The notes below the pieces were generated by a model that was not told where the DNA came from, did not search any database, and worked only from the letters and a program-made list of their open reading frames with translations. A program made the translations under genes and the position numbers. Source: an uncultured Roseobacter sp. (lineage in GTDB: Bacteria; Pseudomonadota; Alphaproteobacteria; Rhodobacterales; Rhodobacteraceae). Taken from it: a DNA stretch of 64,000 nt. Positions 12,421 through 21,200 of the stretch are shown piece by piece. The stretch lies in the NCBI RefSeq assembly GCF_947499265.1, contig NZ_CANMNK010000007.1, positions 341,664 through 405,663 of the forward strand, given 5' to 3'. The stretch's first letter is position 1. Every line of letters starts with the position of its first letter.

Positions 12421-13143
12421 GCGTCTGTCTTATCCGAGCCGTGCGGTGCTGGCGAGTGGGTTAACCGTGCGGCTGCGCAACACTTGATCCGGTGCACATG
12501 CGGTAGGACGGGGCCGCGACGCGGAACCCAGGGTTAACGCTATAAAGACACCGGGTTCCGCGGACATGCCATACATACACAGTGCGTGCACACACTGCGC
12601 ACTGAGTGTGCGCATTTGGCGGGATTAAGGCATCTCGCGGCTCGCGGTAGGACAAGGGTGGCGATGCTTAAACGGCCAGCTTGCGGGACAAATCGGACTT
12701 GTGCAGAAGCAGCTATTGATGACGCAGCAAGTGTTTGCATTTGCGGCGTAGCTTATTTGGCAGTGCAGCATATTTCACCAAATCGACCGTTCCATTGGCC
12801 GATCCTCGCTGTTCCCACAACGGGCCTTCGCGGCGGTCTTTCCTAACCACATGATGCAGTCTTAGCGACCGTCTCGCCAAGCTCTCGGCGGGTGCTTTTG
12901 CTTGGAACAAGGAATTGTGGCTTGCTCCCTTGCGGAGGAAGGCGTCGTTTTGTACTCCAACTTGCGCATGTTTCTCTGCGGAAATCGTGGGGAGCGATGA
13001 CCGGGATCTGATGCGGTTCGCCTTGCGTGTCGCACAGGGCCCGAAGGGATTGCAGCCGCCGGTTGACAGGGGCGATCCTCAAGTCAGTGTTTTGGAGGAG
13101 TAGATCCGTGAACCGCGGGGGTGTCTGATCTGAGGGTTCATTT
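12421..13143. other. Intergenic stretch with inverted repeats, no convincing gene
   Basis: No frame here has both a plausible start and protein-like composition. CGCGGAACCC (12520-12529) and GGGTTCCGCG (12553-12562) form a perfect 10-base inverted repeat. It is followed at about 12575-12617 by overlapping GTGCGCAC-type palindromes. These could be a transcription end or a regulatory site upstream of the oxygenase gene. Confidence 0.5.
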
Positions 13144-13761
13144 GTGGACAAAACCGCCGCGTTAACAATGATTCCGGTTTATTGGGAGTTTGTTAACTAT
13201 CTTCTTGCCAAGGGCAATCGGTGCATGTTTTGGTTGAATGCAACTGCTTTGTGCAATTTCTGGTCGGCTGTTCTTGTAAAGAAGATTTTCCTGATTTTCA
13301 TCCTGTTGCATGCGTTATTTGATCATCGGAGTTTCGCCGAGGGACAGAAGTTTGCTCACTGCGCGGCGATTTGGTCAGATTACGTCGAATTGGGGCGGCA
13401 TTTGCTGGGGTGCAACGAAAGGGAAGCACCAACACTCTTGTTCGTTGGAACAGGTGGCGAGATTCACAACCGCTTGGGCGAACGGGTCGAACTTGATACC
13501 CTAAGAACAGTTCAGGGGCATGAAACATCTCTTTCAGTGATTTTTGATGGCGAAATTGGCGACAAGCCTAAGGACTGCCCATTGAACGTTTGCACGGTCG
13601 CCAATGCCCGATTGGAACCGCTCACCTACTGGAAAGTAAACCTTCCATATGAACCGTCGATCTTAAGGGGCGCAACCTCGAGTGGAGCGGGACCTCTTGA
13701 TTTTTTGTCGAATGCTTCAAGACATTTTTTTTATAACTTTGGATGCTTCGAAAAATATTAG
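13144..13761 (+). CDS. Hypothetical secreted or membrane-anchored protein
   Basis: 205 residues from a GTG at 13144, with a GAGGG site upstream. The hydrophobic stretch KKIFLIFILLHALF near residues 46-60, followed by SFAEGQ, looks like a signal peptide, so the true start may lie further in. The mature part has six cysteines and no recognised domain. Base composition is AT-richer than the neighbours, which points to horizontal acquisition. Function is unknown. Confidence 0.5.
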   Translation: MDKTAALTMIPVYWEFVNYLLAKGNRCMFWLNATALCNFWSAVLVKKIFLIFILLHALFDHRSFAEGQKFAHCAAIWSDYVELGRHLLGCNEREAPTLLFVGTGGEIHNRLGERVELDTLRTVQGHETSLSVIFDGEIGDKPKDCPLNVCTVANARLEPLTYWKVNLPYEPSILRGATSSGAGPLDFLSNASRHFFYNFGCFEKY

Positions 13762-13803
13762 CTCTAGAGAAAAGCTTAACTGTAATCGTAGGAGTAGTTC
13801 TTC

Positions 13804-13998
13804 GTGAAGGACAATCGTCACTTTCGTAGGTTGGCTTGGACCATTTTTACTTGGTTTTTCTGTTTGGCCATTTTTCTGTACGCGGACGACCAAGCTGCTA
13901 GTGAAACAAGAGGGTTTATTTTGTTGGAGCTTTTCGCAAAATTTGGCTGGATATATGTAATATTTACTATATTTCAATATGTTAGGAATCTTAGATGA
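13804..13998 (+). CDS. Small hypothetical membrane protein
   Basis: 64 residues from a GTG start with AGGAG about 12 bases upstream. Two hydrophobic helices (about 10-27 and 39-58) are separated by a short acidic loop. Its stop overlaps an ATG at 13995 by four bases, as in a coupled pair, but the downstream frame is a decayed sequence. Similar AT-rich composition to the previous gene suggests they arrived together. Confidence 0.45.
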   Translation: MKDNRHFRRLAWTIFTWFFCLAIFLYADDQAASETRGFILLELFAKFGWIYVIFTIFQYVRNLR

Positions 13999-14104
13999 AC
14001 CAGTTTGTTCGCGCTGACGACGAGCAAGTGGAGATTGCAGGAAAAGTTTTTGGACTGGGCTTTGAATATTCAATTGGCCAATTGGATCAACTTGGAGATT
14101 TTAA

Positions 14105-14628
14105 CTCAGCCCCCGGAAAAGCTTTTGGAACGGTGAAAGGATTCGTATTGTCAGCCAGTTGTTTGACACGGCAAATAGAGGCCAGGGACTTGAAGTCATT
14201 GAGTTCAGCGACGGAGTCATTTGGTCGCGTGATGATATTGAAGCGAATACGAAGACGGAAGGGACCTCGGGCAACGATACTCTGATTGGTACGCAAGCGG
14301 GGGATAACATCTATGGTTTTGCCGGTAATGACACTCTAAATGGTGGTCAAGGCAGCGATGTCCTCACGGGAGGGAGGGATTCCGACGTTTTGACTGGATC
14401 TGCGGGCGCCGACCAGTTTGTGTTCACGGCAAACGATGGTGCGGACACCATCTCGGACTTTGCGATTAACGCCGATCTCATCGTGTTCAATGTGCCGGAT
14501 TGGTGTTCGGAGACCTAACGCTGTCTGAGGCAAACGGAAACACCAGCATTGATTATGTATCAGGCTCGATCATCCTGGAGGGCGTTGCCAGCGCCACGCT
14601 GGATGAACAGGACTTTGTGTTCGTGTAA
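14105..14628 (+). pseudogene. RTX-type calcium-binding protein, C-terminal fragment with frameshift
   Basis: The frame through VIEFSDGVIWSRDDIE leads into glycine/aspartate nonapeptides (GNDTLIGTQAGDNIYG, GNDTLNGGQGSDVLTGG). These are the calcium-binding beta-roll repeats of type I-secreted RTX proteins. After ADTISDF the frame breaks: the stretch near 14500 reads GATTGG where GATTTGG restores LVFGDLTLSEANG and a final QDFVFV stop at 14628. So a single T is missing, and most of the normal N-terminal protein is absent. An open frame from 13995 reads into this region in another phase and is not separately supported. Confidence 0.75.
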
Positions 14629-15075
14629 GCAAAAAACCTGATCAAGGCGAGACTGAAGGTGCCGACAGCAGGGCCTTTGCAAGTATAAATGCACAAAGAG
14701 CGGCCTTTGGCGCGTGCGCAGCAAACTCACGGTTTGCCCCGCGACCTGTGAGTTCGGGCAATAAATCTCGCTGCGGTATGCATGAACGGCAGCTCCTCGC
14801 GCCACGTAGCAGCGCTGATGATGCTGCGGTTGCCGCGATTTTCGTGCTGCGTGCGCGCGCAGCGAGAAATTGGCACTTCCGGTGTGGGCTCAATACTGCC
14901 ATTCAAATCGTTGGCAGACATGTGATGTAAGGCACCCCACGGTGTTTGCTGACTGGGACTTTGGCAGGGCTGGAGCCTCCTCGGTTGCGCCTTAGGCAAG
15001 AGTAGGGTGTGAGAAGGGCTCAGCCCGGCCATAGCGCAGCCTTCCACCGGTATGATTTGCCAAGGGAATAAGGGG

Positions 15076-15104
15076 TTGCCATAGGCCCACAACCCTCCTA
15101 TACG
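15076..15104 (+). promoter_or_regulatory. Sigma70-type promoter before rpmC
   Basis: TTGCCA (15076-15081) and TATACG (15099-15104) are 17 bases apart, about 90 bases before rpmC. It supplies the restart needed after the long insert. Apart from this, 14629-15192 shows no gene. Confidence 0.6.
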
Positions 15105-15192
15105 GCCCCTTCATCATGAACTCCACGGGAATCAGGGTGACCAGAGTGCATTGCACGTTGGGCCTTCTCGTGATGTTGAAAGGAAAAAGGCG

Positions 15193-15399
15193 ATGGACGC
15201 CAAGGAATTGCACGACAAGACGCCGGACCAGCTGCGTGAAGAGCTGGCCAATCTGAAGAAAACCTCCTTCAACCTGCGCTTCCAGCAAGCGACAGGCCAG
15301 TTGGAGAACCCTGCGCAGATCCGCAAGGCCCGCCGTGATGCGGCGCGTGTGAAGACTGTGTTGAACCAAAAAGCAGCCGCCGCTGCAGCATCTGAGTAA
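15193..15399 (+). CDS. rpmC: 50S ribosomal protein L29
   Basis: 68 residues from the start [20 protein letters not shown]; the upstream in-frame extension is rejected because L29 begins here. AAGGAAAAAGG precedes the start. L29 sits at the tunnel exit beside L23. A short alanine run ends the protein. First gene after the 4.2 kb insert. Confidence 0.95.
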   Translation: MDAKELHDKTPDQLREELANLKKTSFNLRFQQATGQLENPAQIRKARRDAARVKTVLNQKAAAAAASE

Positions 15400-15410
15400 G
15401 GAGAGCCCTC

Positions 15411-15650
15411 ATGCCAAAGCGTATCCTGCAGGGCGTCGTCACTTCTGATGCCAACGCACAAACCGTTACCGTTTCCGTAGAGCGCCGCTTTACGCACCCG
15501 GTTCTGAAGAAGACCATCCGTAAGTCCAAGAAATACCGGGCGCACGATGAGAAGAACACGTTCAAAGTGGGCGACAGCGTCCGCATCATCGAATGTGCAC
15601 CAAAGTCAAAGACCAAACGTTGGGAAGTGCTGGAAGCCGCTGAGGCCTAA
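15411..15650 (+). CDS. rpsQ: 30S ribosomal protein S17
   Basis: 79 residues, including [20 protein letters not shown] and [11 protein letters not shown]17 is an OB-fold primary binder of the 16S 5' domain. A GGAGAG site precedes the start, 11 bases after rpmC. Confidence 0.96.
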   Translation: MPKRILQGVVTSDANAQTVTVSVERRFTHPVLKKTIRKSKKYRAHDEKNTFKVGDSVRIIECAPKSKTKRWEVLEAAEA

Positions 15651-15722
15651 AGCACCAACCGCTTAATCGAAACCCTGGGGATACGGCCACGCATCGGCCC
15701 CCCAAAGGTCGGGAGAAACCAA

Positions 15723-16091
15723 ATGATCCAGATGCAGACCAACCTGGATGTTGCTGACAACTCAGGCGCGCGCCGTGTTCAGTGCATCAAGGTCCTGGGT
15801 GGTTCCAAGCGTAAATACGCATCCGTCGGCGACATCATTGTCGTGTCGGTCAAGGAAGCCATCCCCCGCGGTCGTGTGAAGAAAGGTGACGTCCGTAAGG
15901 CCGTTGTTGTTCGCACTGCCAAGGAAGTCCGCCGCGAAGACGGCACCGCGATCCGTTTTGACCGCAACGCCGCCGTCATCCTCAACAACAACAACGAACC
16001 CATCGGTACCCGTATCTTTGGTCCGGTTGTGCGTGAGTTGCGTGCGAAGAACTTCATGAAAATCATCTCACTTGCGCCGGAGGTGCTGTAA
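15723..16091 (+). CDS. rplN: 50S ribosomal protein L14
   Basis: 122 residues, starting [21 protein letters not shown]14 lies at the subunit interface (bridge B8) and is the docking site of RsfS. The stop overlaps the rplX start by one base. Confidence 0.97.
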
Positions 16092-16396
16092 TGGCTGCCA
16101 AACTTCGCAAAGGTGACAAGGTCATCGTTCTGGCCGGTAAGGACAAGGGCAAGACGGGCAATATCACGTCTGTGGACCCGAAATCCAACAAGGCCATCGT
16201 GGACGGCATCAACATCGCCATCCGCGCCACCCGTCAGTCCCAGGAAAGCCAGGGCGGCCGCATCCCGAAAGCGATGCCGGTCGATCTGAGCAATCTGGCC
16301 ATCGTTGACGCAAAAGGCAAAGCCACACGCGTCGGCTTCAAAATGGACGGCGACAAGAAAGTGCGTTTTGCCAAGACAACAGGGGACGTGATCTGA
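16091..16396 (+). CDS. rplX: 50S ribosomal protein L24
   Basis: 101 residues with the KOW motif region [20 protein letters not shown]24 is an assembly initiator for the 50S subunit. It overlaps both neighbours by one base, showing coupled translation. Confidence 0.97.
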   Translation: MAAKLRKGDKVIVLAGKDKGKTGNITSVDPKSNKAIVDGINIAIRATRQSQESQGGRIPKAMPVDLSNLAIVDAKGKATRVGFKMDGDKKVRFAKTTGDVI

Positions 16397-16959
16397 TGCT
16401 CGACACTGCAAATTACACCCCGCGCCTGAAAGCTGCCTATGCGGACACGATCCGCGCGGCGATGAAGGAAGAGTTCGGCTATAAGAACGACATGCAGATC
16501 CCGCGTCTGGACAAGATTGTTCTGAACATTGGCTGCGGTGCCGCCGCCGTGCGCGACAGCAAGAAAGCCAAATCAGCGGTCGAAGATCTGACGCTGATCG
16601 CGGGCCAGAAGGCATTGACCACCACGGCCAAGAAATCCATCGCGGGTTTCCGGGTCCGTGAGGATATGCCGATGGGCGCGAAAGTAACCCTGCGCGGCGA
16701 CCGCATGTATGAATTCCTCGATCGTCTGATCACGATTGCAATGCCTCGTATCCGCGACTTCCGCGGCGTATCGGGCAAGTCTTTTGACGGGCGTGGCAAC
16801 TATGCCATGGGTCTGAAAGAGCATCTGGTGTTCCCGGAGATCAACTTCGACAAGATCGATGAGAACTGGGGAATGGACATTGTGATCGCCACAACGGCGC
16901 AAACCGATGCTGAAGCAAAGAGCCTGTTGAAAGCTTTCAACATGCCTTTCAACAGCTGA
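16396..16959 (+). CDS. rplE: 50S ribosomal protein L5
   Basis: 187 residues, containing [31 protein letters not shown] and [11 protein letters not shown]5 binds 5S rRNA in the central protuberance. Sixteen bases to rpsN. Confidence 0.97.
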   Translation: MLDTANYTPRLKAAYADTIRAAMKEEFGYKNDMQIPRLDKIVLNIGCGAAAVRDSKKAKSAVEDLTLIAGQKALTTTAKKSIAGFRVREDMPMGAKVTLRGDRMYEFLDRLITIAMPRIRDFRGVSGKSFDGRGNYAMGLKEHLVFPEINFDKIDENWGMDIVIATTAQTDAEAKSLLKAFNMPFNS

Positions 16960-16975
16960 TCGGGAGGGAATAGAT

Positions 16976-17281
16976 ATGGCTAAGAAATCTATGATCGAAC
17001 GCGAGAAGAAGCGCGAAGCTCTGGTTGCGAAATACGCTGCTAAGCGCGCCGAACTCAAGGCAATCGTGAATGACCAGGAAAAGCCGATGGAAGAGCGTTT
17101 CCGCGCCTCCCTGAAGCTGGCGAAACTGCCGCGTAACTCGTCAGCTGTGCGTCTGCACAACCGCTGCCAGTTGACCGGTCGTCCACACGCCTACTATCGC
17201 AAACTGAAAATTTCGCGGATCGCGCTGCGGGACCTTGGCTCGAACGGCCAAATCCCCGGCATGGTCAAGTCGAGCTGGTAA
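16976..17281 (+). CDS. rpsN: 30S ribosomal protein S14 (long, zinc-free type)
   Basis: 101 residues, starting [20 protein letters not shown]. It contains [14 protein letters not shown] but lacks the CxxC pairs of the zinc-binding short form. S14 is a late-assembling 30S head protein. GGGAGGG precedes the start. Confidence 0.97.
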   Translation: MAKKSMIEREKKREALVAKYAAKRAELKAIVNDQEKPMEERFRASLKLAKLPRNSSAVRLHNRCQLTGRPHAYYRKLKISRIALRDLGSNGQIPGMVKSSW

Positions 17282-17293
17282 GGAGCGCATCAG

Positions 17294-17686
17294 ATGAACG
17301 ATCCTATCGCAGATATGCTGACACGCATCCGGAACTCCTCGATGCGCGGTAAATCCACCGTCCACACGCCTGCCTCCAAGCTGCGCGCCTGGGTGCTGGA
17401 TGTGCTTGCGGACGAGGGCTACATCCGTGGTTATGAGAAGACCACCGGTGCCGATGGTCATCCGGCGATCGAAATCAGCCTCAAGTACTACGAAGGCGAA
17501 CCTGTCATTCGCGAACTCAAGCGGGTCTCCAAGCCCGGGCGTCGTGTTTACATGGGCGTCAATGACATCCCCGTTGTCCGTCAGGGCCTGGGCGTGTCGA
17601 TTGTCTCCACCCCCAAGGGTGTGATGTCTGACCAAGCAGCACGCAGCGCCAACGTTGGTGGCGAAGTGCTCTGCACCGTCTTCTAA
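17294..17686 (+). CDS. rpsH: 30S ribosomal protein S8
   Basis: 130 residues, starting [20 protein letters not shown] and ending in the [13 protein letters not shown] region with [10 protein letters not shown]8 is a primary binder of 16S helix 21; in E. coli it represses the spc operon. Confidence 0.97.
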   Translation: MNDPIADMLTRIRNSSMRGKSTVHTPASKLRAWVLDVLADEGYIRGYEKTTGADGHPAIEISLKYYEGEPVIRELKRVSKPGRRVYMGVNDIPVVRQGLGVSIVSTPKGVMSDQAARSANVGGEVLCTVF

Positions 17687-17697
17687 GGAGAGATTGC

Positions 17698-18231
17698 ATG
17701 TCTCGTATTGGTAAAAAACCGGTCGAACTGCCCAGCGGTGTATCCGCCTCCGTAAGCGGTCAGACCATCGAAGTGAAAGGCCCGAAAGGCACGCGTTCGT
17801 TCAATGCAACGGATGATGTCTCGCTGGCCGTCGAGGACAATGTTGTCACCATCACGCCGCGCGGCAAATCCAAGCGTGCGCGTCAGCAGTGGGGCATGTC
17901 CCGCACGATGGTTGCAAACCTTGTCACCGGCGTCACCGAGGGCTTCAAGAAAGAGCTGGAAATCCAGGGTGTGGGTTACCGGGCGCAGATGCAGGGCAAC
18001 ACCCTGAAGCTGAACCTCGGCCTGAGCCACGACGTGGATTACACCGCGCCCGACGGCGTGACCGTAACCGCTCCAAAGCAAACCGAAGTTGTGGTGGAAG
18101 GCATTGACGAACAGCTTGTTGGTCAGGTCGCCGCGAACATCCGCGCTTGGCGTAAGCCCGAGCCCTACAAGGGCAAAGGCATCCGCTACAAGGGCGAGTT
18201 CATCTTCCGCAAAGAAGGCAAGAAGAAGTAA
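17698..18231 (+). CDS. rplF: 50S ribosomal protein L6
   Basis: 177 residues, starting [19 protein letters not shown], with the C-terminal block [21 protein letters not shown]6 supports the GTPase-associated region. An AAGGAG site lies nine bases upstream. Confidence 0.97.
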   Translation: MSRIGKKPVELPSGVSASVSGQTIEVKGPKGTRSFNATDDVSLAVEDNVVTITPRGKSKRARQQWGMSRTMVANLVTGVTEGFKKELEIQGVGYRAQMQGNTLKLNLGLSHDVDYTAPDGVTVTAPKQTEVVVEGIDEQLVGQVAANIRAWRKPEPYKGKGIRYKGEFIFRKEGKKK

Positions 18232-18242
18232 GGACGCAAGAC

Positions 18243-18602
18243 ATGGCAAACAGCAAAAGACAACTGTTCTTGAAGCGCCGCCTGCGCGTTCGGAACAAAC
18301 TCCGCAAGGTCAACGCAGGTCGCGTGCGCCTTTCGGTTCACCGCTCGAACAAGAACATCTCCGTGCAATTGATCGACGATGTGGCTGGCAAAACACTCGC
18401 CGCCGCCTCGACGCTCGAAAAAGCGCTGGGTGTTGTGGGCAAGAACAACATCGAAGCGGCCACCAAGGTCGGGGCTGAAATCGCGAAACGCGCGAAAAAA
18501 GCCGGTGTTGAAGAAGCCTACTTTGATCGTGGCGGGTTCCTCTTTCATGGGAAGGTCAAGGCCGTTGCCGACGCCGCCCGCGAAGGTGGTCTGAAGATCT
18601 AA
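18243..18602 (+). CDS. rplR: 50S ribosomal protein L18
   Basis: 119 residues, containing [20 protein letters not shown] and ending [21 protein letters not shown]18 binds 5S rRNA together with L5. The gap to rpsE is about 100 bases, larger than elsewhere in the cluster. Confidence 0.97.
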   Translation: MANSKRQLFLKRRLRVRNKLRKVNAGRVRLSVHRSNKNISVQLIDDVAGKTLAAASTLEKALGVVGKNNIEAATKVGAEIAKRAKKAGVEEAYFDRGGFLFHGKVKAVADAAREGGLKI

Positions 18603-18706
18603 GAACTGAAGGTCGCCCCACACGGGCGACCTCGATGATCCGGGGGCTTTGGCTCACTTGGATTGACACAATCGGGCGCTGGCCCACTGAATGAAGGATG
18701 TTCTCA

Positions 18707-19285
18707 ATGGCAGAACGTGAAAACCGTCGCGGCAACCGCCGGGACCGTGACGAAGCACCGGAATTTGCCGACCGTCTGGTCGCGATCAACCGCGTGTCCA
18801 AAACCGTTAAAGGTGGTAAGCGCTTTGGTTTCGCAGCCCTCGTGGTTGTGGGCGACCAAAAAGGCCGTGTCGGCTTTGGCAAAGGTAAAGCGAAAGAGGT
18901 CCCCGAGGCCATTCGCAAAGCCACCGAGCAGGCCAAGCGCCAGATGATCCGCGTGCAACTGCGCGAAGGTCGGACACTGCACCACGACATGGAAGGCCGT
19001 CATGGCGCCGGTAAAGTGGTCATGCGCACCGCCCCTGAGGGTACCGGGATCATCGCCGGTGGTCCGATGCGGGCTGTTTTCGAGATGCTGGGCGTCAAGG
19101 ACGTTGTGTCCAAGTCCATCGGCTCGCAGAACCCTTACAACATGATCCGCGCCACCATGGACGGTCTGCGTAAGGAAAGCTCGCCCCGGTCTGTCGCGCA
19201 GCGTCGCGGCAAGAAAGTGGCTGATATTCTGCCCAAGCGGGAAGACAATGTTGAGTCGTCCGCCCAAGTGGCTGAGGAGGCATAA
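18707..19285 (+). CDS. rpsE: 30S ribosomal protein S5
   Basis: 192 residues from the ATG at 18707, chosen because AAGGA at 18693-18697 is correctly spaced from it; an ATG at 18698 is the alternative. It contains the N-terminal double-stranded RNA-binding fold ([20 protein letters not shown]) and the C-terminal part with [21 protein letters not shown]5 acts in decoding fidelity and mRNA entry. Confidence 0.96.
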   Translation: MAERENRRGNRRDRDEAPEFADRLVAINRVSKTVKGGKRFGFAALVVVGDQKGRVGFGKGKAKEVPEAIRKATEQAKRQMIRVQLREGRTLHHDMEGRHGAGKVVMRTAPEGTGIIAGGPMRAVFEMLGVKDVVSKSIGSQNPYNMIRATMDGLRKESSPRSVAQRRGKKVADILPKREDNVESSAQVAEEA

Positions 19286-19287
19286 GC

Positions 19288-19476
19288 ATGGCCAAGACTA
19301 TTGTTGTGAAACAGATCGGCTCCCCGATCCGCCGCCCCGCCAAACAGCGCGCAACGCTGATCGGCCTGGGCCTGAACAAAATGCACAAGACCCGCGAGCT
19401 GGAAGACACACCTTCCGTGCGCGGCATGATCAACTCGGTCAGCCATATGGTCGAGATCGTGGAAGAACGAGACTAA
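19288..19476 (+). CDS. rpmD: 50S ribosomal protein L30
   Basis: 62 residues with the signature [21 protein letters not shown]30 is a small 50S surface protein absent from some bacteria. It is the last ribosomal gene before the third interruption; rplO is 1.1 kb away instead of adjacent. Confidence 0.96.
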   Translation: MAKTIVVKQIGSPIRRPAKQRATLIGLGLNKMHKTRELEDTPSVRGMINSVSHMVEIVEERD

Positions 19477-19494
19477 GCGTTTCGCACTACTGAA

Positions 19495-19535
19495 ATTGAA
19501 AGCGCCCCGCAGGAAACTGGGGGACGCTTTTCAAT
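19495..19535. terminator. Bidirectional hairpin between rpmD and the convergent hypothetical gene
   Basis: ATTGAAAGCGCCCC (19495-19508) pairs with the right arm GGGGACGCTTTTCAAT ending at 19535, with one bulged base and one mismatch. A/T-rich outer stem and GC inner stem fit a terminator working for both convergent transcripts. The right arm overlaps the stop codon of the minus gene. Confidence 0.65.
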
Positions 19536-20271
19536 GGAAGTGTTTCTCAAGTCGGTTGTGAACTTCGTAAGCCTCGGCGGCAAGCTGATCTGCACTAAGT
19601 ATGCGGGCTACAAAGGAAACACAGAGAACTCCCCGGAAAAACTGGTTGTCAAAATCATGTCGGTGATCTTTTAGAAGACTCGACTCTGGGTAACCGGTTA
19701 GTCGAAAACTTCTTCTCTTTGGGTCGTAGAGCTCAAGAAGTTGCGGCGCAGCTGCGTGGAGGTAACCAGAATATAGACGACTAAGATATGCCGATACCGC
19801 GATTGCGCTGTGATCGGTTGCTCTTTCTGGGTTCACTTGAGATAAGTACCTCCTCACGGTTTTTCGGGGAATGCTCCATCGATTTCTTTGATGGCCTGAG
19901 AACTCGCGAAATTCGGGCTCGTTTGCCCAAAAATTTTGGAGGTATCTTTGGTGGTCTTCTGTTTTCGAGAACCCGAAGAATGGCATTCCAAGGAAGAGAA
20001 TATCCTCGTGTATCTCGTCCAGTGTTCGCTGCAAGGTGGACAACTCTTGCAAGAAGCCTTGCGCTAACAATAGCTGTCCGGCGTGAAGACTGCTTATGTA
20101 TCTCGCCAGCTTCAGCAGTAGGGCGGCTTCGATGTTTTCCTTTTCGAACCTGAATGCGGTCTTTTCGCGAACAGACTGCGGTTGTGGAAGCGGATGCTCG
20201 TTTTGAAGTTGCTCGAATGCGCTGGTGTACCATCGCAGTGGCGGGATTGGTCTGTCGTCTGAGTTGCTCAT
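19531..20271 (-). CDS. Hypothetical protein encoded antiparallel inside the spc cluster
   Basis: 246 residues, starting MSNSDDRPIPPLRWYTSAFE. No signal peptide or membrane helix is evident. The middle (about 45-105) is helical and leucine-rich, and later parts include YLSRLYSGYLHAAAPQLLEL, suggesting an all-alpha soluble protein. The general look is that of helical proteins of unknown function with His-containing cores; no family can be named. It converges with rpmD and is upstream of GC-rich hairpins. Confidence 0.65.
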   Translation of the reverse strand: MSNSDDRPIPPLRWYTSAFEQLQNEHPLPQPQSVREKTAFRFEKENIEAALLLKLARYISSLHAGQLLLAQGFLQELSTLQRTLDEIHEDILFLGMPFFGFSKTEDHQRYLQNFWANEPEFREFSGHQRNRWSIPRKTVRRYLSQVNPERATDHSAIAVSAYLSRLYSGYLHAAAPQLLELYDPKRRSFRLTGYPESSLLKDHRHDFDNQFFRGVLCVSFVARILSADQLAAEAYEVHNRLEKHFH

Positions 20272-20309
20272 ATGTTGATGCTCCGCTAATCGCTACTCGA
20301 TTTCAACAG

Positions 20310-20454
20310 CCCGTGATCCCCGATCACGGGCAGCGCCCGACCGCCCCCATGGGCGGGCGCTTCGCGCCCCGGGGGGGGTAAACCCCGCTGCGGCCTCAAA
20401 AGGTCCCCCGGACCTTTTGCAAGACGGCCTTCGCCCCGCGGTCGGGCCCTGCCC
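20310..20454. repeat. GC-rich nested inverted repeats (large hairpin element)
   Basis: CCCGTGATC (20310-20318) pairs with GATCACGGG (20322-20330). GGGCAGCGCCCGACCGC (20328-20344) pairs with GCGGTCGGGCCCTGCCC (20438-20454) with one mismatch across 93 bases. Inside lies AAAAGGTCC/GGACCTTTT (20398-20418). The nested layout resembles a dispersed palindromic element that could end the divergent transcripts or form a cruciform. No protein-coding frame is supported in 20272-20598. Confidence 0.65.
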
Positions 20455-20478
20455 TTCCGATGCGCTCAAACTGCACCC

Positions 20479-20507
20479 TTGATCCATCCTCCAACCCCGT
20501 CTATACG
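20479..20507 (+). promoter_or_regulatory. Sigma70-type promoter before rplO
   Basis: TTGATC (20479-20484) and TATACG (20502-20507) are separated by 17 bases, 92 bases before rplO. It would drive rplO-secY-adk after the insert. Confidence 0.6.
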
Positions 20508-20598
20508 CCCACGATCACCCCTGAGGTGACAGAATCGAAACGCCGTGTTTGCCCGCTCCCGTCGCTGGGGGGTACATCCGGCCAAAGGAGAAGCGACA

Positions 20599-21081
20599 AT
20601 GAAACTGAATGAACTGTCTGACAACGCAGGCGCCACCAAGAAACGCAAGCGCGTGGGCCGTGGCCCCGGATCCGGCACCGGTAAAATGGGTGGCCGGGGT
20701 ATCAAAGGTCAGAAATCCCGCTCGGGCGTGGCAATCAATGGGTATGAAGGCGGGCAGATGCCGCTCTACCAACGTCTGCCAAAGCGTGGCTTCAACAAGC
20801 CAAACCGCAAATCATACGCAGTTGTGAACCTGGGCCTGATCCAGAAATTCATCGACGCCAAAAAGATCGACGCCAAGAAAACCATCACCGAAGACGTTTT
20901 GGTCGAGTCCGGCCTTATTCGCCGTAAATTGGACGGTATTCGCGTTCTGGCAAAGGGCGAAGTGACCGGCAAGCTGACCATCGAAGTGACCGGCGCATCG
21001 AAATCTGCCGTGGAAGCGGTGGCAAAAGCAGGCGGATCGCTGACTGTGGCAGCCCCTGCGGCGGCTGAAGCGGACGCTTAA
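20599..21081 (+). CDS. rplO: 50S ribosomal protein L15
   Basis: 160 residues from the ATG at 20599, which has AAAGGAG eight bases upstream. It contains [20 protein letters not shown] and [16 protein letters not shown]15 is a late 50S assembly protein with a long RNA-binding N-terminal tail. An alanine-rich C-terminus is typical of this lineage. Confidence 0.96.
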   Translation: MKLNELSDNAGATKKRKRVGRGPGSGTGKMGGRGIKGQKSRSGVAINGYEGGQMPLYQRLPKRGFNKPNRKSYAVVNLGLIQKFIDAKKIDAKKTITEDVLVESGLIRRKLDGIRVLAKGEVTGKLTIEVTGASKSAVEAVAKAGGSLTVAAPAAAEADA

Positions 21082-21200
21082 GCCCAAGGAATAGGCTTGT
21101 GGGCGGCGGTCTCGCCGCTTACATAAGCTAACGAGTTTTCCTTTACGCCGCCCGCCGCAACCGGCCCGGGCGGCGTAACCGTACTGAAAGAGAGCCCTTC

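Noticed and set aside
12586..12910. Small open frames on both strands in the rplP-rpmC insert
   Set aside because: No ribosome-binding sites, overlapping frames and cysteine/arginine-rich low-likelihood composition.
14105..14628. Intact small RTX-type toxin
   Set aside because: No N-terminal functional domain remains and the frame is broken near 14502, so it is listed as a pseudogene.
18663..18691. Promoter before rpsE with TTGACA at 18663
   Set aside because: The -10 position reads ACTGAA at 17-base spacing, too far from consensus; rplR read-through is sufficient.
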